Assembly: GCA_016617855.1 (NCBI GenBank)
Contig: JAECUM010096299.1
Span: 1 to 64,000, forward strand
Source: Megalonaias nervosa
Taxonomy: Eukaryota; Mollusca; Bivalvia; Unionida; Unionidae
DNA length: 64,000 nt
Reading direction: 5' to 3'
A program made the position numbers and the translations under genes. This document shows, one piece after another, positions 32,765 to 47,152 of the stretch. The first letter of the stretch is position 1. Each line of letters starts with the position of its first letter. The notes under the pieces were generated by a model. That model worked only from the letters and a program-made list of their open reading frames with translations, made no database searches and was not told the DNA's origin.

Positions 32765-33603
32765 TGTTAGCTGCAGTCCGTCTGACCTATTGGGTCTTTC
32801 TGTTGACTTCAGGGTGAGGCAGGGACCAGTGGTATACTAATTAAAACACTAAGTCATATTGTCATCTACTGTTTATATCCAGTATACACACTAAGTTCTG
32901 TCCATGTCTCCAAATGCTACACTAATGTTTATCTATATTGTTTCTCACTACGTTTGTCCACTCAGAATATCTATCACTCCATTATGTCTATTAGGTATCC
33001 TTTCTCTTAACTCCCCATCTTGTATATCTCTGTCTGATTCTTATTTCCAACTACATCTTATCTCTACTGTCCCTTTTTCTTTCTCTGCCCTCCTTCTGCT
33101 TTTCTTTCTGCTTTGTGTCTTTCTGCCTTCTGCTTTCTTTTCTGCACACTATATCTTGAATCTATCTATATACACATATAGTAATCCCACACCCTTTCCC
33201 CACATACAGAATATGATTGTCTAACCATTACTAGATGAATGACAGTTCCCTTGCCCCCAGATCATACCATAACTAAATGGTGCTGAAACAGCAGGAATAT
33301 GACCCATTTATCCAGCTATGTCATGATGCTGACCTGTTTTCCCAGATTTGTCAAAGCCTTCCTGAAACCCAAAGCTTTACTTGCTATTGATATGTTCTCA
33401 CACCCAACTTACATTAGTTTCTATGATGCTGACCTAGTTACCCAGATTTAACATTGCTTCCCTCACATCTGTCTCTGAAATTCCCATATTCACACACCCC
33501 ACATATTACTAGTTAGAAACCTGATATTGGTACTGCTATATATTTTACTTTCAATCCATTTTGTCATATGTACTAAGAATCCAATTTAGTCATATAACTG
33601 ACA
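32765..33603 (-). mobile_element. LTR of element 3, right copy (5' LTR on minus strand)
   Basis: 839 bp, TGTTAG to CTGACA, in direct repeat with 16,470-17,333. The bases next to it on the internal side (minus strand GACGTGGTGGATAATAGTCC) would hold the primer site; the tRNA was not identified. The frame 32,904-33,224 is LTR sequence that recurs, broken differently, in the left copy. Confidence 0.7.
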
Positions 33604-33609
33604 TACATT

Positions 33610-34590
33610 CTTCCACAGCATTCCCTCACTATAAGACCATTCATTACATCATGGATTTTGTTATAAGGTAGTATATTAATGGATCCAGTTTTATTATTCA
33701 ATAGTAGAATTATATGTATTATATACTTCAGTGTAAAGCAGTCTCGCTATAAGACGGTGAACTCCATGGCTCCCATTGATGGCTTTACAATGAAAGAATG
33801 CTATATTAACTGATTAAAATGTTATTGTTTCTTCATCTGTAATGGTTGAGTATTCAGTAGTAACCATTACAGTTCAAAATACAATATTGTTTTGTTTTTG
33901 TTGGTTTTAGCAGCACTTTGTACACATTATTGGCAATATCATATTGAGGAAATGAGAGTTATGTGCCTTGCCTAAGGACGCCAAGGTGGCTGACTCCAGC
34001 TAGTCAGGTTGAAACCCTGAACAGCACTCTCATTTTAGCTGAAAGACTAATACACATGACAACATTTATTCACTTGTTTTGTCTGTGATTTACATGAAGA
34101 AAACTAAGCAATTACAATACCCTTTCCCACAAAGCCCTTCATTTATAACATGGTTCCTGTTTAAATGTGTGGTCATGGAGCCCATTTCATTAAGTGGTAG
34201 TAAAATTATATGTATAATGTACTTCATTATAAGATAGTCTCACTTACTTTATAATAAAGCAGTCCCACTATAGGATGGTACATGTATACTCTGTGACTCC
34301 CTCGGACATTGTAATAATGAGGTAGTTTTGTATAATGCACTTTATTATAATGCAGTCTCACTATAAGGTGGTAAACTCAATGGCTTCCATGGACAGAATG
34401 ATAATGAGGTTGTTTTATGTCATGTACTTCATTATAATGCAGATTCGCTACAAGGTGGTAAATTCTATGACTCCCATGGACAGTTTTATAATGAGGTAGT
34501 TTTGTATGATGTACTTCATTATAATTCAGCCTTGCTATAAAGTGATGAACTCTGTGTTCCCTTGGACATTGTTATAATGTGTAGTTTCAC
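33610..34590. repeat. About 88-bp tandem repeats, TATAAGG family
   Basis: Clearest units start near 34,255, 34,343, 34,430 and 34,518, each with CATTATAATGCAG, CACTATAAGGTGGT and TCCATGGACA, followed by ATAATGAGGTAGTTTTGTAT. Diverged units extend left to about 33,630. Related motifs recur at 53.2-54.1 and 55.4-55.8 kb. Confidence 0.7.
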
Positions 34591-34620
34591 AAGTTAAATG
34601 ATAGCAGTTAATTTTTGAAA

Positions 34621-34735
34621 GGTTGGAGATCAGACAGAATTACTGGAGAATCGTTTTCGAAACAAATGTCACTAACAGTTATCTGTTATTGAGCAAACTG
34701 CATACCTGTTCCAAAACAGAAAACAATCTCCAGGT
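34621..34735 (+). CDS. Possible exon, unrecognised protein
   Basis: Open in one frame, with a weak acceptor (TTAATTTTTGAAAG ending near 34,620) and a good donor (CTCCAG|GTAAATT). It encodes about 37 residues including NYWRIVFETNV. No domain is recognised and the acceptor is poor. It is on the same strand as the ankyrin exon but 20 kb downstream. Probably chance, but it is the best splice-bounded frame in the right half. Confidence 0.15.
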
Positions 34736-35014
34736 AAATTCAGAATCTCAGGTGACCTTGTCCCCATCTTTAGGAAGAAAAAAAAATAAAGACAAAGCAA
34801 GGATATGGTTTCTTATGAAATCAAGGATGTTAGTTTTACTTACCATAAGTCAATAAATGATATAATGCATATAAAATCTTTTCTAAAACAAACATTCTGA
34901 ATAAATTTGCGATATTTAATAAAATGCTCTCAACATGTGCACTGCTGCAAATGCTGGTGTATTAACAAGTATTAATGATTTATCCTGTTTAATTAGATTT
35001 GGCAAAATTCAGCC

Positions 35015-35018
35015 TTAA

Positions 35019-35110
<92 letters not shown>
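35015..35110. repeat. (TA)n microsatellite
   Basis: About 90 bp of pure alternating TA. Confidence 0.95.
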
Positions 35111-35112
<2 letters not shown>

Positions 35113-36308
35113 TACAGTTCTAAAGCTTGAATAAAATTCAAATTACCTGCTGCTGTTCAGTTATACTGTTGGTGTTCCTGTATTTTCTGACACACAATTA
35201 AGTACAGGTAGATTTACACACCCAAGATAGGCCAACTGTAGTGGCTCTGTTTTCCATTAGAACAGTAGGTATTGTTTTCTTTTATCTTGCCTCAATGAAC
35301 ATATATGGTGATTTGCCTCACTGAACACATGTGGTAAAAAGTCAGTTTTAAGGTAAGTTGGCATTCTTTATTATGGATCTGTGTAAAGTAATGCAGTAAA
35401 TACTGTAAACTCACTGTTTTTTGGGGCACATTGATTGCTTTCAGTTTTTGTAACCTAGGAGTGTTGGTTTACAGTCTCCATGTGATTATAAAACCATAGT
35501 TTCCTGGTGGAATTCAAAAGCAAGTTTTAAGAACTAAGGTGAGTAAATATATTTTCAACTTGTAACATAACTAAGTGGAGGAAATAATAAAGCAAATTTA
35601 CCTAAAATTATAGAATCTTAAAAAATCATTACAAAATAAAATTCCTATAACTTAAACAAAATTTGTGTAAAATTATAATAATTAATTTCTAATAAAAACG
35701 TATTTTCCATTCAGGGGATTCTTGATGATTATCGATCATTTAACTCTTCAAGGACACTAACTACTGCTACAGAGATCACCATAAATGATAAGGGATATAC
35801 ATGTCATATTTGTTAAATGACTTTTAAATGGACAAATGCATGAAATTTGAAGAGAAATTTCAGACTCTATGAGATTAAAGTGTTTTTTTATGTGATTTAT
35901 TTTTATATTTAATTTGAAAGTCAAGATTTTTAGGATTTCAATTCCATCTTAACATTGACTTAAATGCATGATGAATTCGAGATACTCTATTTAGTTACTG
36001 CTTTTTGATATTAAAGTGCTGTTAAGCCTGTCTGCAACTAAGGGCATGTCTTTAACAGTATGACATTATAAACAAGTAGATATCATTTGCCATCAAATTT
36101 ATGGTTGGTTAATGGTGAATGGGTCTTCCACAAATCCCATTTATATATCTCTTTCAGTAGTTTGTATCCATATTACATGGTGAGTAACTACATTATGCAA
36201 AATAAAAAAGGAACCTCAATATTTATAATGAGTATATGCATGCTAAAATATTTCATGAGAAAAGTGTTGATGTTTAGTTTGGTTTGGTTTTGTGGGGTTT
36301 AATTTTTC

Positions 36309-36490
36309 AACAGATGATATACATGGCGGCCAGTATGTTTTGGTGGAGGATGAACCAGGAAAGACCCTGGAAAGAAACACCCACCCATGGAAAGCTTTCT
36401 CATATACACACATTGGTTGATATAGGACTTGAGTTCAAACAGAGGTGAAATATGTGAATGATCTGTAAAGATAAGTGTCATAGCTCAATA
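36309..36490 (+). repeat. Dispersed repeat, family R (uninterrupted copy)
   Basis: Matches 59,036-59,159 plus 59,503-59,550: ATACATGGCGGCCAGTAT, CCATGGAAAG, GCTTTCTCA, ACTTGAGTTCAAAC and ATGATCTGTAAAG. It lacks the SINE found in the 59-kb copy, so it serves as an empty-site reference. Confidence 0.65.
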
Positions 36491-38214
36491 CCTTGACCTT
36501 TGACTTCTTGACCTAATGTCATCACCAAGGTTATATCTTTTCTCATGGCAAAATTGTATGCAAAGTTTAGTGACAAGCAATAGTAAAATTCTTGAAATAT
36601 TAAAAAAGATAACCACAGGTGTGGAGTACTCGATAAAGACTCATTCTCAGAATTATTGACCACACTATAATGCAATATTTTATGTTGCTGTGGTACATTG
36701 AATGAATTATCTGAATTATGATAAAATAAACAACATACTAATAATGTCATTTATATATCTTTGTCATAGTGGCACTCTTGTAAATGATTACATATAGCAT
36801 CTTTGTGAAAACATTTCATGTATGAGCCCAAATATTTAAGACCACCATATTCGATCTTCATTTTCCTGCCATTTAAGGGAAAAATCGCAAATCTGATGGC
36901 AGTCTCATGGTGTATATATAGTCAAAGCTTAATTATCTCTTCTAAACTTTTTCTATTGGTGTCGAAAATGAAATAGTAAACGTACATGGTCTCCATATGT
37001 GTTAGAGTTCTGCAAACTTTTGTGAACAAAATATTATTATTGTCTTGTACACATGTATGTTATAATTAAAAAGACTGCTTATTTGTTTCTCTGTTGGAAT
37101 GTAGTATTTTATTTAAGTAAAATAGAAATTGTGACGTATCCCAATTAACAGTATGAAAATGTATAACTCTCTACATCATAGACAAAGTAAGCGATATTAA
37201 ATTGAGATGTTTTTAGATGATTGTGTCATTTACAGTTTTATATTCATTGAATAAATACATAAGTTGTGACAGATAAAAAGAGCAGCTTATATTAAGTAAA
37301 TAAAGTTGGAAGATGTCACATCATTTCTGTTTTATTCAGTCATACGCGAATGTGTAAGTTTGGTGACTGTACTGATATGAATTTTGTTAAGTTGAGAAGA
37401 AAATTTACTGAATGGCTGCTCCCCTTGAACCTTTTAATGCAATTCATTCTGCAGGGATTTTCATAGTTTTTATTGATAAAGTATTGAAACCAATGGCACA
37501 TATTTGTGGGAAAAAAATTATTTAAAAAAAAGACAGAAAATGAAATGAGTGACAAATATAAAGGTGCCAGAAGGATATAACTCCTCTTTTTCATCATTTT
37601 AGAAATAATTGGTTTTTCAAAAATGCACACTTTAAAGGTCAAAGGTAAATGGTCTTAGTGGTCAGTTATAGGTCAAAACTAAAGGTTATTGTTGTCGGTT
37701 GTTATGGAGAAAAAACATAGCACTGCATCATTATGTTATATTTTGTGCCCTAATCACATGGATACAGGAGCATTCTTGGAGATTATGGATCAAAAGGTTA
37801 AAGGTTGTGGTCAAAGGACAAATCCCGTGTGACTTACAATTGAAGTTATTGAAGGTTTTATAATGTGGCTGTATCAGATAAATATATTTTATTTATTTTT
37901 TTTCTTTTTCATTGTAAAGATACAATGTTTTGATCAAGGGAATGGATGAAAATATGAAAGATCAATGTAACAGTGGTTGTTGGATAACCAGAACAGTTCA
38001 GAACAGCACTTCAGATGAGATGAACAAAAAAAAAATTACACAATTCTGGATCATGGCAACAACAAATAGATTAAAAAGGTTGAGTTTCATTTACTGCACA
38101 TGTGTGCATAGTAATATGTAAAAAAGATAAGAAAATCAGATACCAAGGCTGTAGCAATATCCTTGCAGACGAGACAGTAAATTTACTGATTTAAATTGCT
38201 AGAGGATTATACAG
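36491..38214. other. CpG-poor DNA, no gene seen
   Basis: Several short frames (for example 37,340-37,642 minus) without domain or splice context. A good pyrimidine tract and AG occur at about 37,890-37,920, but the following frame (37,930-38,121) shows no recognisable protein. Confidence 0.45.
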
Positions 38215-38279
38215 GGTTCCCACAAGCCAGGGAAAAGTCAGAGAATATTTAGTTTTCAGGAATGCCATAGAATTTTATA

Positions 38280-38464
38280 TAGTAGAAATTTTTACCTGTC
38301 TTGAAAGACCATTGCTATGTGAGACACCTGTCTTGAGAGACCACATTCTCAAAGGCACAAATTTATTGATTATATAGCATTGTGACCTGTTATGAGGGAC
38401 CACCTGTCTTGAGAGACCATGACTTTTTGGCAAAAGAGGTGGTCTTTCAAGACAGGTTCTACTG
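38280..38464. mobile_element. MITE-like element, family 1 (copy 1)
   Basis: Ends recall the family inverted repeat (TAGTAGAAA...ACCTGTCTTG and CAAGACAGGTTCTACTG), with TA at each border. Several internal ACCTGTCTTGAGAGACCAC motifs. It interrupts a degenerate repeat with GTCAGGGAATTTT-like motifs. Non-coding. Confidence 0.7.
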
Positions 38465-39034
38465 TATTAAGTGAGATAAAATTGAAATTTTATTTGAAAG
38501 TCTGGGAATTTTATGTTAAGTGAGTAAAAAATGAAATTTTAGTCAAAAGTCAGGCAATTTTGTGTCATCAGTCAGGTAAATTTTAATAATGGATAAACAC
38601 ATGAAGAAATTTGTCATCAAAGTTTGTTTTTTTCAGTGCAAAATATTTTGAATAGCTCCCGTAGACTTTTGGTTATTTGTGTAATGATGAAAACTGATGC
38701 ACAATAATTAAACTGATTAGTCGTTTGGTGAAATTATAAATGTTAGGTTGTTCCTTATCTGTGTTTTTACTAAAGTTTGTACTCAATAGTACCATATTTA
38801 CACTTGGTATGTGGTGTTAGCATTTTTGTAAATCATACTAATATATAGGGTGAGATTACATAGTTTCCATGAAGATAATCGTACTTATTTTTATATCCAC
38901 TTAGTTTGCACCCCTGTGTCTGTCACTAGTCAGTAAGCTTTCACTTTTTTATAGAATTTAGATGCAGTTTCTCAGCGCAGTTTATATGTTATGATGGATT
39001 GTTATTTTGACCTAATATGAACATAGATTTAAAC

Positions 39035-39150
39035 TACCATGTAAACTCACTTATAATTTGGACCCTACTGCAAACTGCACAGACCTAGATCTCCCATATC
39101 ATAATGTCTGATGATGCTGGGTCTTTGCAGTTTTGTTAAAAGTAATCAGT
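39035..39150. mobile_element. MITE-like element, family 2 (copy 2, partial)
   Basis: Has the left end TACCATGTAAACTCACTTAT and the inner CTGCAAACTGCACAGACCTA, then decays. Confidence 0.6.
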
Positions 39151-39344
39151 AGAAGAAACAACCAGGGCCGTAGAGATTGATCACAGGCCCTAGGGTAAGA
39201 AACACCCGGGCCTCTCCTAGTTGGATTATCATTTACACTTTTTAATCCAATCAAAATCCTTTGCATTGCTCCCCCTCCCCGACAATGCATGCTTTAAGAT
39301 AATATGGTTTTAAAATAGGTTCTCTGTTATTGGCTGTAGGGGAG

Positions 39345-39722
39345 GTGAAGGTCATCTTTAATGACAATATTTCTGCCATGAAACAGCTACATAAATTCAT
39401 AGAAAAATTAGAGCAAGTGGAGGCCATCTTTAATGACAATATTTCTGCCATGAATCAGCCATTAAATTCATAGAAAAATGAGTGAAAGTGAAGGCCACAT
39501 AAATTCACAGAAAAATTAGGGGAGGTGAAGGCCATCCTTAATGACAATATTTCTGCCATGAACCAGCCACTTAAATTCATAGAAAAATGAGTGAAAGTGA
39601 AGGCCACATAAATTCACAGAAAAATTAGGGGAGGTGAAGGCCATCCTTAATGACAATATTTCTGCCATGAACCAGCCACTTAAATTCATAGAAAAATATG
39701 GGGAGGTGGAGGCCATTGTTAA
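39345..39722. repeat. 72/108-bp tandem repeat, 4 copies
   Basis: TTAATGACAATATTTCTGCC recurs near 39,358, 39,430, 39,537 and 39,646. Long units contain an extra AGTGAAAGTGAAGGCCACAT segment. Confidence 0.85.
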
Positions 39723-40964
39723 TATGATGTGGGCTTATTATAGGACTACAACTACCTAGCATAAAAAAGTTGCTAATGTTTTAAATCATTGATCATCTTA
39801 TCATCATCATGGGCTTATCATTGGAGAAATATGGTCAGTTCCATTGTTGTATAAATTTAACCTGATAACTGTGTGTTTGAAATGAGATGTGTCATCATGG
39901 AAAATTTGTTTATAGTTAGAGAAAAGTCACAGAATTTTGGTTCCAGAAACGTGTATGTGGAAACCATGTTATAACTGATTTTTTATTTCTGAAAAGGAAA
40001 GTCAAAATAGAAAGTCCCTGAAGAGAGCATATTCAAGAATTGACAAATGGGATGGAGAGGGAGGTGGGGATTCCAGAAATTGGTAGTATGAATTTTCTGA
40101 ATATTGGAGAGATTTAATGTAAAAATGCACAATTTGTGTACATTTAACTGATTTTTCAGTGCATTACTTTGAAAATTAGGAAAACTCACAGTCTAGACTA
40201 GACACTGTTGAAGGGTCTTGAATATGAATTTATTGGTTTTGAGCCATAATGATGCTAAAATCCTTTACTCACAATGGGGATTAATTTTTCAGCTGATGAA
40301 ATCAAACAGTTGGTGTCAAAATAGCACATAAATTTCTTTTAAATAAACTGGAGTTGAATAGCATTCATTGTTAATTCTATGTCGTTCATTGTTAATTCTA
40401 TGTAGTTTTCTTTACAATCACCAAAAGGTATAAATGTCTTCTAAACAAAAGATGTAATAACATTATCCCTTAATTATAGAGTTTAACAAAAACATTTCTT
40501 TTGAGTTTTGTGTTTAAGCAGAAATCTGTCATTCATGGTGAATTTATATTTTCAGCATTAGTTTTATTCCCTAAATGGAGACTTGTTTGAATAGTCATTT
40601 GTGTACTAGAATTGGAATAACATTGTGATTTGATATACATGTAAAGTACAAAAGCCGTCTACTCTTCATATTTTATACCTGTTAAAATACAGGTAAATTC
40701 TGTGGTTTTATGTTTTAGAGTTTTTGATTCTTGTTGAAATCTACTTTTATTAGTAAACATATTAAACTAAGCTGTTGGATATAATTATTGAAGTTAAATG
40801 TCTCTTTCTTATTTAGGAGTGATGGATTTATGTCATTTTTATTGCTGTGTTGAAGATTTATTGTTGACAGATGTACATCTTGTAGGGGTGTAGAAAATTA
40901 TTTTTGTAATAATATGTATTTACAGTGAATTAGTAGTTCAAATGCCTGATTTTATACACTTATG

Positions 40965-41139
40965 TAGTGAAACCTGTCTTGAAATACCACTGCTGTGAGA
41001 GATCACCTGTTTTGAGGGGCCAGATTATCGTTACACTGAATTTTTACTTATAGTATTATAACCTGTCACAAGAGAACACCTATCTTCAGAAATTATGATA
41101 TTGTGGCAGAAATGTCATCTTTCATGCCAGGTTCTAATG
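40965..41139. mobile_element. MITE-like element, family 1 (copy 2)
   Basis: TAGTGAAACCTGTCTTGAAA at the left and GCCAGGTTCTAATG at the right, followed by TA. The most diverged copy. Confidence 0.6.
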
Positions 41140-41403
41140 TACAATCACAATCTCATCAATTGTTTTGATAAAAGTATTAAGTATATATTGTATCAAATGA
41201 AGTCAAACTATTCATAATATTACAATCATTATAAATTCTTCTGTGTTAGCAATGTGCACCCCCACCCCCAAGAAATTGCCAGCTGACGATACACTGTTAG
41301 CCTTAAGGGCGAGTCCTTAATTATAAATTTGTTTTAACTTTCCATACGTGCCTAGTGCAGTCCACATTTTAGGGCTTCAATCTAAATTCTTAAATAGATC
41401 AGA

Positions 41404-41651
41404 TACCGTATATACTGATTTAAAAGTCAAAACCAACTGCAGACAACACAGACCCTGATATCTGTCATTGCATAATGTGCCAGCAGATTATGGGCAGTGT
41501 TGTTTGTTCTATTGATTATTCCTAACAATTTGCATGATGCACCAGCAGATCAGGGTCTGTGGTGTTTGTTCTATTCATTATTCCTAACAATTCACATGAT
41601 GCAGTGGCAGATCCAGGTCATTGCATGACTTACAGTCAAGTATATACAGTA
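41404..41651. mobile_element. MITE-like element, family 2 (copy 3)
   Basis: Clear inverted ends TACCGTATATACTGATTTAA and (reverse strand) TACTGTATATACTTGACTGT. Internal CAGCAGATCAGGGTCTG is present, with an internal duplication of the TTGTTCTATT-ATTATTCC block. Confidence 0.75.
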
Positions 41652-42476
41652 ATTATAAATATTTATCATTTTGTCATAATCTAATTGATTGAGAATTTAA
41701 TTTAAGGGATGAATTGCAATTGGGTTTGAAATTTTTAGCATCTGTTTCTGTAAATTACAGTCTGTCTTTAAAAAAAAGCTTTTTCTTGACACTTGCTAAC
41801 TAAGAATCAAGTACATGAATACCTGTATTTTATTTTACATCAGTAAAATTGTGAAGCACGTACAACAATTGATATCTGTGGTTAAAAGAGACAGAGATCA
41901 TAGATTAATAGATTATCTGGATTATTTGTTTGTATGGTCCCTATCATGAACTCCATTTTAATACCTTTCATATAAATTATCCAGATGACATTTTCTGCAG
42001 AGGAAATCACTGCTTCCCAATCAATCCTGATAATAAAATATTTTACTGTGCTGCAAATACATGTAGTGTGAGATCTGAAATGGCTTCAAAAGGTAACATT
42101 TGAATGTCTCATGCCGTATATCCATCTCATATATGATTTAATGATGTCATCTGTAACATGTTGAAGTGCAATTAAACATGCAGTAAGAAAAATTATGACA
42201 TGCACTTATGATTTATGACATTAATGACACGCAAAGATAATTGTATATTTGTATATGATGTCACTATGACAGTACTTAGTACCTACATGCATGAGTTGTA
42301 AATTTCATAAAGACAATACAGTAATTATTACACATGTTCTTGTTTGGTTCATATTTTGGAACTCTAGTAGACTCTTATTCATGGAATTACTGAACACACA
42401 AGGTTGAATGTTTTGTCCACTGAAAAATGTATATAGGGCATTCACATGTTGATCACACAACAACTCTAGTCCTAAA

Positions 42477-42674
42477 TACCATACGTACTTGGTTATAAGT
42501 CGATTCCAACTACAAACTGGATAGATCCAGATCTGCCATCGCATAATGTGTCAGCAGATATAGGTCTGTGAATTTTGTTAGAACAAAAACAACATAGACT
42601 CTGATCTGCTGGCCCATTATGTGACTGCTGATCAGGGTCAATGTTGTTTACAGTTTTACTTTTCTTATAAACAG

Positions 42675-42675
<1 letters not shown>
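42477..42675. mobile_element. MITE-like element, family 2 (copy 4)
   Basis: Left end TACCATACGTACTTGGTTAT. The right end runs into a (TA)n tract at about 42,676-42,747. Confidence 0.7.

Positions 42676-42747
<72 letters not shown>
42676..42747. repeat. (TA)n microsatellite at MITE end
   Basis: About 70 bp of TA adjoining the right terminus of the family 2 element, whose own ends are TATATA-rich. Confidence 0.9.
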
Positions 42748-42748
<1 letters not shown>

Positions 42749-43477
42749 GAATGTAGTTGAGTGTACTAATATTTTTGTGTTATAAATAACTGCCCACATG
42801 CCTGTTTATATTAGGCATACATGTATATACATATCTAATCAGGTAGAAATGGATTGATTTTAATTGCCGTTAGGATGGTACTTTTAAAGCTACAATAATT
42901 GACCTTTATAGTGCATTATGGTTCACTGAGTACTGGTTTAAGTAAGTATATGTTATTCATTTTATGATAATGCTTACCTTTCTAAGCTGACATTAAATAC
43001 TTTGTAAGGTGGATGTTCAACTATTAGGTATTTGATCTGAGTTTGATCTGTGTTTGAAGAGTTTCCATGGTTACGGAAGTAGTCCCTTTCAGACTGTTGT
43101 AGTCCCACATAATAAGGATTAAATATCCATATCCATTACAGAATGAAAATATTATTCTGATTAGTGAAATTTGTCAAGCATTAGTCACTTTGTTGAAATA
43201 ACAAATTGATTAATTACAATTTTTGTGATAAATTGTTCTAGAAGTAGTCAAAATACAATTCATTATTTTTCACAGTTTTAGACAAATTTTTTATGTTGGA
43301 TACTTGAAAAATGTCTGGGTTTGGAAATGTTAACCAATTAATTGATTAATAATTTATAGAATAGAAGTAACTGAATATCAATTATGACATCACTACCCAT
43401 TATTAGTTTTTAGATCTACCGGTTAAAGACCAGAAGAGTTAATGCCTTGGATCTCCAACTTTTGTTAATCTGCCATC

Positions 43478-43778
43478 CATCTGTCACCCCCTCGGCCATC
43501 CATCTGTCATTAATCTGTATTGAATCTGACATCTGTCATTCATCTGTCATCCATCTGCCATCCATCTGTCATCCTTATGTCATCTGTTATCTGTCTGTCA
43601 TCCATCTGTAATCCATCTGCTGTCCTTCTGTCATCCATCTGTCATTCATCTGCCACCCATCTGTCATCCATCTGCAATCCATCTGTCATTCATCTGCCAT
43701 GTGTCATTCATCTGCCATCCATCTGCCATCCATCTGTCATTCATCTGCCATCCATATGCCATCCATCTGTCTTCCTTT
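43478..43778. repeat. 11-bp minisatellite
   Basis: Unit CCATCTGTCAT with CCATCTGCCAT variants, about 25 copies. The frame 43,520-43,780 is its Ser/His/Pro-rich translation and is not a gene. Confidence 0.9.
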
Positions 43779-43829
43779 AGCAGGTGTTTGTTACTGCTAC
43801 TCCTCCCACTTGGAAAAAGTCACAAAACT

Positions 43830-45650
43830 TAGCATACAGCCTCATCCTGAGGTCTAGTTTTTGCTAAATGAAAATGGTGTCCCTGGAACATCCAGCATTG
43901 CTTTATAGCTACTGCACCTTAACAGACAGTTTTGTATGACTTGTAAATGGTCCTAAATGAAAATATTGCAGATATAGCATCCAACATGGCTACCATGGTG
44001 GCCATGAAAGCTAGGTACCACAAAAGCTTTTGTACTGAATGTACCACAATATATACCACATCATACTGCAGTTATATTAGGGAATAATAATTCAGTATTC
44101 AGAGGCAGGTGCCTAACACTTTTTTTTGTGTTAATTTCTATTTGCCAGTAGCTGGAAAAAATATCTTGATCTGATTTATAGCAAAATAACACCGTATTCT
44201 ATCCATTATACTATCTGGAAAAATATGAATTATCTTGAGATAAAAGAAAAGGAAATATTTCAGCTCTAAAAAAAAATCACTGCCCCCCCCCCAATTTAAT
44301 GACCAGTATCTAATAGTAGATGAATTTTCTTTCTGTATGTTATTCGTTGTTTCAGTTGCAATCTAAAAGCTGTAACTAAAGTGCGATTATTAAGCTCATA
44401 CTGTAACTGTTACTGTGAAAGATATTCTACTGACATTAGAGAGCATATTGATAAAAATATGAAGTGTTGATACTGAAGCCTACAATTTTCCACCCACACT
44501 ATTTATATAGTAGGCATTTAAACTTTGATTGGGGTGACAACACATGGGAAAGATATTTATCAGAGAGGGTCAGTAAACATAAAACACACTCATCAAACTA
44601 GAAAAATATTTAGTGGACTTGAGAAATTACGTTAAGTTCAGACAGAAAACAATCATGCCCCTGAAAATCTTAGGATGATTTGTAGGCTTACAAAGGAATA
44701 CATGTACTTAATACATTCAATTATGCTAGTAAATACAAAATAATTATGTTTTGTTGAGTGGGTGGGGTTATTTTTAATCTGAAATTTTTCTGAAAGTTGG
44801 GTTTGGCCCAAAAATGTTTAACAACGTTCTTTTTGGCCACTGCATTGGCATATATGACACATGTGAAACATGTGATTAAAGGATCATAAATGTAAATATA
44901 TTTGTAGTATTCACAATTTATTTTTGACAGATACAGCTGTTTTGTAAAAAAAAGGATAATTTTTAAAACTATTTACATTATGAATAATGAAAACATGCTG
45001 TTAATACTGTATCATTAAAATCATAACAAGATTCTTAAGGAATTTCCATTCATTTCTAAGTGACAGAAACTACTTATGTACCAGTACAATGAAAAGTACC
45101 ACAGTATATACCACTGGAAACAAATACTGGGGTATACAAGTAATACCGTACACCTAGTGGCCACCTTGAGAGTCTTGTTATCTCTATTACTCCTGAATGC
45201 ATGGTCATATCAACGTGCCATTTTCACTAGCAGACTTGCGGTACGTAGTTGTTTCTGAATGAAAATGGTGTAGATATGACCTCCAAATTTTGGCCACCAT
45301 AGAATTCATCATCAATTTCTTGATATGACTACCATACCCATCCCATATGGGATGGTCATATTAGCATGGCATTTTCATGAAAATACTTGTGAATTCTAAA
45401 TGGTTGCCTTAATTGTCATTTTAAAAATCTTGTTCTGGTTCCTTTACTGGAATGGATTGTTGTATCTACATGGGTTTTTCACTAAAATATGTAACAGATC
45501 CTAAATAAAAAATGGTGCAGATCATACCTCTTGCATGGCAACTATAAGTAAGTGGACATCTGAAGAATCTTGTCACATCTTCTGGTGCTGGTTTGACCAA
45601 CTTGTCCGTACTGTTGTGAAAACAAGTTTGAAAACGAAAGCTATTTAACA
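43830..45650. repeat. Degenerate repeats, CATTTTCA/AAATGGTG type
   Basis: Diverged units with AAATGAAAATGGTG, GGCCACCAT, TCATATCAACGTGCCATTTT and CACTAG/CACTAAAA occur around 43,870-44,020 and 45,160-45,620. The spacing of about 160-190 bp is irregular. No coding content. Confidence 0.4.
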
Positions 45651-45851
45651 TTGGACATCAAATCAGATGTCATTACTTGCACTTTACTACTTAAACTGAA
45701 TTTATGAACACAGCAACTTGTACATATGCAAATGATTTTTAACTGACTTTATTCCATTGTTTTTCAATAAATCAGTTGATTGTCTGACATTTAATTCAAG
45801 GTCATAGGTCTTGACTGTTATGGTTTATGAGCATGATAATGGAATTAGGTA

Positions 45852-47150
<1,299 letters not shown>

Positions 47151-47152
47151 AA

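Noticed and set aside
35714..35820. Possible terminal exon after CCATTTTCCATTCAG-like acceptor (TTTTCCATTCAG|GGGATT)
   Set aside because: Open for about 34 codons to a TAA with an acceptable acceptor, but no domain, no polyadenylation signal nearby and no linked exon.
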